In this document: positions 36,701-48,700 of the stretch, one piece after another
How the letters are laid out: each line of letters starts with the position of its first letter
Numbering within the stretch: position 1 is the stretch's first letter
Translations under genes and position numbers: made by a program
NCBI GenBank assembly: GCA_038373865.1
Contig: JAXGGA010000476.1
Span: 159,902-223,901 of the forward strand
Reading direction: 5' to 3'
DNA length: 64,000 nt
DNA from: Uloborus plumipes
Lineage: Eukaryota; Arthropoda; Arachnida; Araneae; Uloboridae
The notes under the pieces: model-generated
Databases searched by the model: none
What the model saw: the letters and a program-made list of their open reading frames with translations, nothing else
What the model was told of the DNA's origin: nothing

Positions 36701-39700
36701 AGGCATTGATAATTGCGAGGTCTAATAAACGGTAGAACAGCCGAAAGTACCACTTTTGGGTCCGCATGATTATTTTATACATTCCGAAAAGAGAAAGAAG
36801 CTAGCGCGAAACATAAACAAAGCACATACTTTATGAACTACAGAGATGAATCGAAGTGTTCTCTGGATGCTTACTGCATAATGTTGCCAAATGGGTATAG
36901 ACATGTATTACGTCCTAGAATTTTTCCAAATAATTATTTTGATGTAAAACGCATCTTAAAAGAAAGATAAATGTTTATTTTTTTCATGTTATTTTTTTAA
37001 AAGACAAAGAAAAATATTTCATTGTAAAAAATAATTTCAAAACTTGGTAGTTTAAGTGATTTTAAAAGCTATCAATATGGATTCATTTAAGAGCATGTAA
37101 CAGAACAGTGCTGCTATGTATGGAGGATAAATGGTGATAATTGCTTTAAATATACCCAATACTTGCTTTTTATGCATTGAGTTGCCTTATGACTACATTA
37201 TGCTATTTATAAGGAGGACAAATTGTCCATGTATCCAATTGGCAACACCATGCAGTGTAGGGTTAAATACAGGGTTCCCATTGAATCAAATCAATTTTTA
37301 TGAAGTTTTTGTTAAATATGTTTCTCTTTTATTTAATAATATTTATCCACATTTCTTCATTTCAATATTTTTCGAGGCAATGTCAATTAAATTACTTTAA
37401 GAACAAATTTACAATACTATGCGTAATTAGAGAAATTACGTGATGAAGTCAAACTCCCTCATAATGAGCGGGAAGGGACCATGATATTAGCTTATAATAA
37501 CCGAGTGTTAACAAAAAACTGATTTTGAGAAAAAATCATACAGCAAATATATATATATATATAAATTTTTATTTTCATACAGTATCCAAAAAGTTGGCTA
37601 ATTTGCTTCCAACTGTCATAGTTTTTTTGGAGAAAACTCATGGACTGAACAACTAAAGGCCTTGTTCTAAAGATTTATGACTCATTACTACCATCTATGT
37701 TGACTACCGGATATTAAAGAGATTTTTTCCAAGAGAGGATCAGCTTAGTTGGTTGCAGAAATTTAAGAAATTTTCTTTCAAAGTTTTTAATGTATTTCTC
37801 ACTTTGAACGGAGTTCGCTCATTAAAAGAGAGGTATGCTCTTATAGATACCAACCAAATATTTGTACTAACCAAATATTTGTACTAGCTATATACACTGG
37901 TTATCAAAAATTAAGGAAAAATTACAAAAATGACGATTACTCAAGAAGTTACTTGTAGATTTTTATGAAACTTGGCCACATTGTACAACACATAGTAAGG
38001 TATAAAATAGCATAAAAAGAAATTATCAGACAATTATGGTATTAGAAAAAATAATGCACTTACAAAATGAACAAATTTGAGGTGGCAGTTTGATATTGGG
38101 GAAGTACCTTCAATAAGGTATTGATCCCATCTAACAGCAATACAGAACGAGCAGCGATGCGTGATGCTGTCAATTATTCGGTCTATCAATTCTACAGGAA
38201 GCAAGAGCTACTGACCTTGCAAAGCAGTAGCAATCCTGGCAAGGGTTTGAGAGGGTGGGCTGAGGTCAGCAATACCTCTCCCTAAAACGTCCCAAACGTG
38301 CTCGATAGGATTCAAGTCCGGGGAACGAGCTGGCCACTCCATGGGCAGAATTGTAGCGTGTTCCAGATAATCGTCTGTGATGCGAGCTTGGTGCTGTCTT
38401 GCGTTATCGTCCTGTAGCAGGAAAGCATCACCTATTGCCCCAGCGTATGGGCAAACATAAGTATTAAGGATGTCATCCCTATAAATTTGAGCATTTACGG
38501 TTCCCCTGGGAAAGACATGGAGGTCTGTGCGTCCACCCAAAGAGATGCCACCCCAAACACAGACACTGCCTCTTCCGTATGCATCTCTTTCCCGAATGTT
38601 TGACGGATGATAACGGGTTCCAAGCTCCCTCCATATCAAATGGCGCCTACTATCCCTTTCTAGACTAAATCTAGACTCGTCCGTAAAAAGTACAACCTTC
38701 CATTGGTCATGCGTCCAATGAACATGTTGTCGTGCCCACTGCAAACGGTCCCTCCAATGGCGTGATGACAACGGCACACAAATAACTGATCGTCTCGCAT
38801 ACAACCACGTTCGTGAAGCCTTCTACGCACGGTAGAAGTTGACACCAACCTTCCGATGGCTGCAGCCAGGGATTTTCTGAGACGAGTCGGAGTAGCAGAG
38901 CTAATCCTGCGTGCACATAACCTCAAGTATCGGTCATCAGTGCCCGTCGTAGCTATTGGCCATCCTTGACTGAACCTCCTGGATGCCGAGCCTGTGGTTA
39001 AAAATTGACTCCAAAGTCTATGAACCACAGAAGGACTCACATTTAGCCACCTGGCCACTTCTGTTTGACTTTGTCCTGCCTCTAGTCTCTCAATGGCTCT
39101 GCATCTTAGTTCTGCAGGTAAATGATGCCTAGAAGTCATAGCTATGAGTTGGCTATCTCAGATTTCTTTTGGTAGTATCACAGTGAGATTTATAGACTTG
39201 CTCTCAAACATGGTTTTTTCAGCTCCTCGAAGATGACGTACTCCGATTGCAGTGCCACTAATTTGCATAACTCAGCAACTCTTACTTAGCAACATATCCA
39301 AATTTTGTATGATTTAGATTATTTTTCAGGGAGTTATTGCGATTTTTTTTTTATTTTTCCTTAATTTATGATAACCAGTGTATATTCTACTAACCAAATA
39401 TTTCTGATTTCTCAGTTGAATTCAGATTACCGTTAAATCAGGGTTTGTCATGAGAGAATTTGATTATAATTTCATATTTAAAAATGTCTTTGCAGAATGT
39501 GGCCTTACATCTCTTTCAAAATAATGATATTTGTATAATTTTATCAACTAAATAAATTTATACTGATAAAAGATTGACATTTTCATTTTATTTCTACATA
39601 TTTAATTATTTATCCTCATATATATACAGGGTGATTCAAAACTTATCGTATAAATTTCTTAGAGAGGTAGGGAATACGTTAGGAAACCACTTTATGTTTG

Positions 39701-42700
39701 GAAATGTCAACTACGTGAACAAAATGGACAAATAAAGAGATCATAAAAAATGAGTACACTTATGTGGCGGGAATGTGACTTTTATTACAGTACGATAAAG
39801 TACTGGTTCACAGTAAGTGCTCAAAATTGCGACCATTTACACAAAAACATAATTAACAGTGCCGTTACATTGACCGCCGAATATTTTCAAAAACGCCCGG
39901 CATTTTACAGAAGGTGCCTGTGGCGGCCGCTATTCGTGCAACAAGGTCTATTTCACTGTCAATAGGGGTCTCATACACAAGGTCTTTCATTGCTCCTCAA
40001 AAAAAGAAAGCAATGGCCTATAAAGCAGGTGGCCAGGGGAGCTGGTTGTCTACACACAGCGCCCTCTACATACGAATGCGTACTTTTGCGAACATACTTT
40101 CCTGTGTGAAATCAGTTTCCTGACGTATTTTTTGCCTCTCTACGAAATTTGTACGACAAGTTTTGAATCACCCTGTATTATGTATCTATAAATATTTGGC
40201 AGCTGTTTAGAAGACTCATAGCAGATTACATTCAATGTCAAACTGACTAATATCACTCTCAAATAAAATGGCTCATATGCTACTGAAAAATGAATTACTT
40301 ACATGAGCTTGTTGGTTTTTATGAATAAAGGAATCAAATTGAATACCAATAAAAATGTATAACATTTAGTTGAACGAACTTGTTTGCCAAGTTTCCAGAT
40401 GCTAGAAATTGCAAAACTTTTGATCATGTAAATAAAAAACGAATTTATATGGTCATCCACAGCATTCAGTATTACGTATGGGCATTTCAAAACAAAATTT
40501 CCAAATATTTTTTCTTTTTACTATAAAATAGAAATGTTTTCAATTCTTTAAAACATTGTTATTTATATTCTTATGGGAAGAAATACAAATAGTTCAAAAT
40601 TCGGCTGTGAGATGTAATGTCATGAATGTAACACTGAATATTGTGGAAAGGCCCTATAAAACAAAAATGCTCTAAAGAAATAATAATATTAAGTAAGAAA
40701 TAGAAATATAAGAGAAGAGAATTATTAAAATTTCATAACATATGAGTGTACCTAGCAAATGAAGGCCAAGAAACATCTAGTTCCATGTGCCGAGCTGTAA
40801 GGTCAAAGTTCAAATCATTCAGATCATATACAGATGTTAAAAATGGAGACCATAGCTTCTTCTGAGCATGAAAAGATTTGTCTAAATAGTAGTCTCTGAA
40901 AAAGGACAGAAATGAGTTTTTGATAAACAAAACTATTATTAAATACTGAAAAAAACAGCTTGAACCTTTTTTACTTGAAACAAATTTTTTACATGCAAAA
41001 AAATATATAAAGAGAGGAGGAAAAAAATAAATAAATCATGTTTATGGTCATCCATTTTTAAGTAACCCTATACAAAAATGGCCACTTTTGAAAAATTCAA
41101 GGTGACATGAAATTCTGTATATCAGGGTCGGGTCGTAAAAAAGACTATAAATTTAGCTTTCACAGCTGCAAACATTATAAAAAAATTGGGAGAATTACGC
41201 ATAAAATTTGAGAAAATTAGTTTGAATAAATGTAGCAAAAGTTTCAGTGTAAAAAGGATTTTAAAAACATAGGTAGAGAATTTTAAAATTTTGCCTCTAT
41301 AGCACCAAAATTTTGTGTTTGGAAATGCAGCAGGACAAAAATTGTGGAAACTGAAATTAGTTATTATTTTTTTTACTGCTTTTAGGTTTGAAGAAAAATA
41401 TTTTGATGCAGGTTAAAGTTTCTTTGCGCTTCTAAAGTAATCATAAACATTCCTTACTAAAGGTAAAAATTTAGGAAGTGCAAAGAGAAATCAGGAATGT
41501 TTTATTACATTTTGGGGGAAATAAAAGTTTTGAAAAGGAGGAAAATGATTGAATACATGATTCAAAAATAACCAGATCTATACAACTTTCATACACGTTT
41601 ACTAAACAGATTCGTTTTTTGGTTGCGATTGCCTTAAAGTAGGGGGATTTTTTTTTTAAAGTTCTAATCACTGAAAAACGCCTTTTAGGGGAATTTGGAT
41701 GTTTTGATTAATATTAATGCAATATTTATTTCCTTAGGGAGGGCAGGAGATGCATCAAAATTTCAGAGTCTCCAGAACTAATCGAGACAGTTGGAAGCTA
41801 TCTGATTTTTACTTTGCTAATCCACAGCTCTAAAGACATCAAAATACTTGCAATTTTCATCTGACAGTAGCTATAACTTTCAAAAGTTTCTTTTTGAGCA
41901 AAAAAAGCTGCATAATTGTAGGTTGGGAAGAAGATCATTTTTCCCATAGGGCATGAATAGAGATTGAGGAAATGAAAAAATTTAAAGGACAATGAAACAC
42001 ATGCTTGAATATTATTATGAACAATTTTATAAGTATATGATATTTTACCATCCTGTACTCATGAGCCATCATATGCCATCTTTTTACAAGCTAAAAACTT
42101 CATTAACTTTATTTGAGCAGAACTGAGAGTTAATTATATACATAAAGTTGAAATATTTTGTGAGGCTTAAATTTTTGTGATTACGATGGGCTCACAAAAA
42201 TTGCAAAAATTGAAGCCTCATGAAAATAAGTGCTTTTAGAGTATTCAATATTGCAAATATAATATGTTTGATTTTTTTTTCTTTTTTTTTTTTTTTTCAA
42301 ATTAAAATAATGAAACATCACTTAACTTAAATCATTTCAAAACATGTTGATGCCTTAGTATCAATTACAGCCAAAGAAAAGGAAATAAATAAATATAATC
42401 AACCCTCTTTTATCGGGGGGTAATCTGTTCCAGGTTATACTGCAATTAGTGATTTTTTGCGAAATAAGGTTCTTTATTTATATTCCTAGTAGAAAACTTA
42501 TTTATGAACCTATAAATGCATTTTCCCACATAGCACACTTGTCTCAGAGATGTTCTGGCGACGTCGCAATGTCTCATTCTCGTCACATCACATTGCACTT
42601 TAAAAAGTATGTCTCCACGATGCAACACTCAAACGTCTCTACGATGTCTCAGGGTGACGTTCTCTGAGACAGTCCCTTCTTCTCTCGAAACGGATCACGC

Positions 42701-45700
42701 ATGCGCAGAATGAAATTTTTTGAAAACTTCCATCGAAAGCTGTTAATTGTAACATATAAATTTATGAAAGTGTGTTGTTGTCTTGTTCTACGATTTGAAA
42801 AGTCAACTTATTAGTAAGTTTGCATTGTTTGTGTGTTATATTCTTTTATTTACTGAAATAGTTTTTTAATAGTGCTTTAAAATTTCTTATTAATTGTTTT
42901 TTTGGGAAAGGAAATGAATTTTTTTCTATGTCATGCTTAACCGTTCACCACCGCTAACTTAAATCATTTATTTCGATCTCAAACAATTTATTTTATCATT
43001 TTAAGTTGTGTTTTGCATGTCTGTAAAAAAATGCATTCAGGTGGATTCGATCCTATAAAACAGTTGGTTAGTTAAATTTGAATGAATTTTAAGTTAATAG
43101 AATTGTTGCTGCTGTTATCAAAAATCATATGGTTAGCAAATAGAATCGTTGCTAACCATATGATTTTTGTTTTCATATGATTAGTTTTTTTTTTTTTTTT
43201 TTTTGTTATAAAAGTCATATGAACTTCATTTTATGAGAATATTTTGATTGCAAAAGACAAAACTTTTAGGAATGTACATGAATTTAATTCACGACAACAA
43301 GGTTGTAGTGCGACAGCCTATAGATGTTACTCTGCGACGTAACATGCAACGGACATTTCCACATGCGCTGAACATCTCTGAGCTGTTGCATTGCCACAAC
43401 AAGGTCGCAGTGCGACAGCCTATAGATGTTACTCTGCGACATAACATGCGACGGACATTTCTACATGCGGGGAACATCTCTGAGACGTTACACAGATGTG
43501 CCGCAACGTCTCTGAGATATTACGCAGGTCGCAGTGCAATGTTTTTTTTACGTCGCTGAGGCGTGACTGTGCTATTTGGGTTATAGCACACTTGATAGTC
43601 CTTGCCCTCTAGACTTGAAATAATACCCTTTATTCACGATTACACTTGCATTACCCAATGTATGACAGAAAATATGAAAAAATGAGGCATCATACATTAC
43701 ATTGTTATTATTGCACATTAAACTATGCACACCCACAGCTCTTACACAATGCTCCTAACTAGTTAAAATAGTGCAACTTGTTTAATGATGAGATAAGTGA
43801 AAGAGAGGGATTGTATCACTCCCACCCTGCCTTTGCATTCTTTGAAGGTAATGTCTACTGTTTGAAATTGAAGTAGTTGAATACTTTTTGAATGCATTAT
43901 TTATATACAATAATACAGCAATTGAAAGTGGATAGTAATTTTTATGTATAGGCTCTTCTCTCAACTGGCTCTGCCATGAATTCTTAGAAGATCTTGACAT
44001 ATTTAGGAATAATATTATGCACCTTTTTTGAGGAAAAAAATTAAGTCAAACCCATTATAAAAGGAATTTGAATAATCGTATATTTAAATTTAAAACACGT
44101 GACATAGTAAAGCCATGGAAGTTGAAGTGCAAAGTGGCAACGAATGGCTGCATCTAAAAAATATAAACGGAAAGAAACACTCATTTTTCACTTTCATTGA
44201 TTAACCTTTTGGATCCGGACTATTCTTATAGAAGTTTTCCTTTCGAGACAGGAAATACAACTGTTGAAGTGTAGCGCCCTTTTCCTCTGAAACCTGAAGG
44301 TGCAATGGCAAGTATTTAGGTTATATGACATCTCAGTTCGAATACAAAGACATAATCTCCCAGTAAGAGGCTATGAAATCTTGAAAAAATCCTCTGTCCC
44401 AAAGGGTAGAAGCAAAGATTTCAACTCTGTCCTCAAAGGAAAAAAGACTTGCAGTACAGCATGAGTACGACCCGGTTTTTAAAGGTTAAGGGAAAAAAAT
44501 AGCCGTACAAAAATACAGCTTTTTTCATGCTGTATTTTTTCCTTCTTTACTATATGTTTCCTGCTAATAGATTGCATGTCTTTACTTTTTAAGTGTGAAA
44601 ATATAAATATGTAGTCCCATACATATGATTTGATAAAATATAAATGGTGAATAAGGGGATAGATCAATAAAAGATATACCGAAATTCAATGAAAAAGGAA
44701 AACCTACTCTAAAGGTACAGCAAAACATTGAGTGAAAAATTACTACAGAGTAGAAGTAGGAAACATGTAGCCTCCGTGTGTTTCTTCTGTAGCCTTTATA
44801 AAAATTAGCTCTTGTAATAAGCAATAGTTAAGTACATAATATTGCAACAATTTGAAAATCACTTTTTCAAACGTTGTTGCATATAAAATAGTCTGGATGT
44901 TCAATAAAAGATACATGACCATGGCGAACTACTGTTAGTTTTCAACTTCAAAATGACCAATATAGCAATAAAAAATTACTTTCAAGGAAAAAACAAATAC
45001 TCCACTAAAAGTGTCATGGTATTGTAAAATTAGTTTATGTACTATGGCTATATGCGAGTTTGTTACAGCAATAATTAATTTCTAATGAATTTTGTGACAA
45101 TGTAAATAAAGACATTTATAACGAAATATTAAAAGATATTGCTGGTTTGTTGCTTTCTTTTTTAGTGGCATTTAAGCATGTTGTTATTTATAAAACATTA
45201 ATGAAACAAGCTATTATCCTTGTGTAAATGCAAAAAATGAACAGCTTTGCGGGTTTCTTTTCCTATGTTTCTATGGGTATAAGTGATAAATCTATGTATC
45301 AATAAAGTGGTGGGTCTACATAAAAACTGACAATAACATGGAAGTAGCATATACAGGTTTATCAACAAATGCAGTCTCCCTCGTGTCTTGTGCCAGCCAG
45401 GCTGGCAATTTGGGGTGCACTGTTTCACTTTTGCAACTGTACCGTAATGTGGTGTGAAGTCTGACTTCCACAGTACACACATGCCATAGGTACCCGTTTA
45501 TAGGGTAAGCAACCTTTCACAGCACAACAACACATTCACACAAAGAAAGGACAAGGACAGGAGAGAGAAAGCACATCCATGATCGAGCCGAGAATTGAAC
45601 AAGGGACCACACCATCCATGGCAGACTGCTCTGACCACTAGACAAGGTGACTGGCAGTCTCCCTTATTGCTGCCAAATTTAAATGTGGTCTGCAGTCAGA

Positions 45701-48700
45701 AAGAGATTTCACAGCTCTAACTGAGATTAATATTGCTTCCATTTTGAATTCCTACTCTATATTTGACTGTTTGTCTCTCTTTTTAAAATCTCAATAGAAA
45801 ATTGGATTTCAGGCAGAAGTCGAAATTAGTGTTAGTCAGTTAAGTGCCAATGGCCCCTGATATTTTTTTCTTAGTTGCCAAAATAATTCCCTTGGTTGCA
45901 ATTTCCAAATTACGTTGATTAGGTGCATAAATCTTGTTAAGATTCATACAAATTATATAGTAGGCATGAAAATTCGAATTAGCTTTTTAAAGATCTCAAA
46001 TGCAAATGTTATGTGACTATCACAAAAATGGAATTAAAAAAAAAAAACCCCTTTACTCTCACTCAAAAAAAAAGAGAATAATTTTATTTTTTTGCTAATA
46101 AAATTGGTTGTAATTTGCCTTCTATCTGCAGTCTTCTCTTTCAATAATTTTCTACACTGGATTAGGGATTTATATGACTATATGTTTTTTTTTTCCCTCT
46201 AGTGTTTCTTTGATGTTAAATTATTCTTTGAGGATCAATTGCTATTTTTTTTACAAATATAATAAACATGTCAACATATTTTTTCAAATGAAACACTTAG
46301 AATGTCATTCAGAGGTAGAGGGAGCGGGTAAGAACGGATTTTTGATAAAATGTTTTTTTTCCTTCATATTCTGATACAAATTTTCAAGTACTGTTAGTGA
46401 AAAATATGGAAATGTCAAATAAATGCTCAGCATAAAAAAGAAAAAGAATATTATACATGACAGCAGAAGTTTTGGACTACAAGAACCAATTTTGATTCCA
46501 ACTTTTTTTACGGAGCAGGGGGGGGGGGAGGCTTAAAAGACAATGGGTGAAAAAAAATATGTGTATTTTAGTTGAATAGGCTTTGCACGATATGAAATTC
46601 AAGAAATTATAAGAACAGGCACAAATGAGAAACAGATGATAAAAGATTGCTTGCTGCAGAACTGCAATGTGCTAAGCCTTTTTCTCACGTGCATATTAAA
46701 TCGCACAAAAACGAATTAATCTACAGCGTTTTTCATAGAATTATTGTTAATTGTTGCACTCAGACAGTAAAAAAAAAAAAATGCCCAGAAACGTCGATTA
46801 CGGCGATTTAATTAAAAATTGCGCAGTCAGCTTGAGCGTTAAAAAAAGTCTAACTACAAAATTCCAGCGCAAAACACGTCAAAGTCATTAAATATATCAC
46901 TATGTGAGAGATAAGGATTTTATTAAGCAGCTTAAACTTCCAAAAAAGCTTTAACAGTTGGAGGTTTTTCTGTTTTGTATGTGTTTGCCAAACTTTTATC
47001 TCTCACCTGCCGCTCTGTGTTGACATGAAGTGATGAGTCAATCTCCATCAACCAGTGTAGAACAGCGATTTCCAGGAGAGGGAGGGGAAGAAAGGATTAA
47101 GGGGAAAGGAACAAAAGGCACAGCATGTGCTGGTGATGTCTTTGGGGGGGGGGGGAGGAAAGGGGAGATACTGGTCATCCTACACAGAGCCGATTCTGCC
47201 ATAATAGCAGGAAGCTTTTCAGCTATTGTGAGGTTGATATTCTGAAAACTAACCTTGAGCTACTGGAAAAGGACAGGGATGCAAAAGTTAGGCGTCAAAG
47301 TGAGGACTAGTTTCAAAATCGCGGTCGTCAAAACGAAATTTAAGGTTGCAAAATACAACGAACGACCGGCGACCGCTAATTTCAAGCACTGATTTCAGGT
47401 TGTTGGACTTGAGAGTTAACTGCACACACACACACACATGATGAGACAACAGATGAGTATTTAGATAAAATTACCTAGTAATCTTTTCAGACATAAAACA
47501 AGTTTGCAAAGTATCAGCAAGGCATTTCTGCATCAAACAAAATCTGATGAACGCTCTTCCTTTCCCAAGGGAAGTTTTTAACTGAAAATTACAAATGAGG
47601 CTGGTTTTAGTAAAGTTTTCATTACCTTAGCTGTCATAAAATACATTAACATAATGTATACACTAGTTCATACACGATAACACATGCATGATAGAATATT
47701 AAAACACAGAACACAATCGTTCTTTCCCACTTAAACCAAAATTTAAAATATCACTGCACTAGATGAGATGAAATGCAAATATTTTGAACAAATTATATAA
47801 AACATTGCATTTTGCGTTAAAATTAGTGAATGTAGCTATTATTGTAACTAGGTTCATTTTCCATTACTTGTCATATTAATGCTTTAGAAGCAGGGTTTGA
47901 AAAAGTCCAGCAGCCCTGGGTTTTTCGGGTTTTTGATGAAAAATCCGGGCTCTATCGGGTTTTTTCGAGAATCATATTTAATATCATTCTCTTATTGAAC
48001 ATCGTACACCAAACTACTGCTTGCTACTTTTCATTGAAAGAGGCACACTGATGGGAGGTCACTGCGACCTATTAATTTTTTTTCTTGTCTGGATAATTTG
48101 GAAAAATCAATGCAATATTGATTTTTTTAATGCCTAATGGCTTTTCTTATTAGTAGTGAGTTTATGTGTACTCTTGTGTTTTATCATTTGGAAAATTTTG
48201 GAGATTCATTCATTAAATTTAGTTTTTTGCCCCCTCTCAACCCCCCAAAAAAGTTCGGATGTCTTTGAATTGAGCTATATATAATTATAAATCATGCATG
48301 GGTGGAAGTGGGTTTGAGATTGTTCTTGCAATGGACACCTATGAAATGTACAGCATCTTTTTTTTAAATTGAGGACCCCGCAAAAATTTTCTGCCAAGCG
48401 CCCTGCAAAACCTGCAGAAGAAACTGGTTTTCAATAGCTAAAAATTTCTTAATTTGCCAGAGCATCATTTTTTTATTTGCCAGCCTGTTTTAATGGTTTC
48501 TCCTAGAGTCTACTAGAGTTGATTTCTCAAAGAAGATTTTTAACATTGAGTAGATAGAGGGGAAGCAGGGCCGTCATTTCAGGTTTCAGGGGGGGGGTCA
48601 ATTCCCCCCCCCCCCCCCCCCCCGACTTATGAAAATCAATGCATTTACATGTAAGTAGGCATGATTTTGCCATTTTTTGGCAAATTTACATTGTACATAC

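Larger units (their letters stand above)
35246..40751 (-). other. FYCO1 intron 5
   Basis: 5.5-kb intron holding a TTAA-flanked element (35864-37262), a Tc1-like element (37895-39380) and a DDE-element remnant (39627-40175). Together they make up more than 60 percent of it. Confidence 0.7.
42525..43580. mobile_element. Non-autonomous element with CCCA-ATAGCACA ends and internal tandem repeats
   Basis: Short inverted ends CCCACATAGCACA (left) and CCCAAATAGCACA (right, reverse complement). The subterminal parts carry TCTCAGAGATGTTC and GAACATCTCTGAGA, inverse to each other. A 102-bp direct tandem repeat is at 43294-43497 and a perfect 20-bp hairpin at 43120-43168. ATAGCACACTTG from the left end recurs just outside the right end (43583-43594). 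The superfamily is unknown to me. Confidence 0.72.
40896..47474 (-). other. FYCO1 intron 4
   Basis: 6.6-kb intron holding the CCCA-ended element (42525-43580), TTAA MITE copy 2 (44205-44485) and the tRNA-derived SINE (45382-45653). The stretch 40896-42524 is AT-rich without assignable content. 46400-47470 has G-rich runs (46512, 47144) and a CA run at 47423. Confidence 0.65.

Noticed and set aside
43248..43559. 103-codon plus-strand frame with internal repeats
   Set aside because: The repeats match subterminal repeats of the surrounding transposable element. There is no recognisable protein.
43782..44000. 72-codon minus-strand frame as a possible FYCO1 exon
   Set aside because: It lies between exons 4 and 5, which already join in phase (AG|A) and match the RUN domain without a gap.
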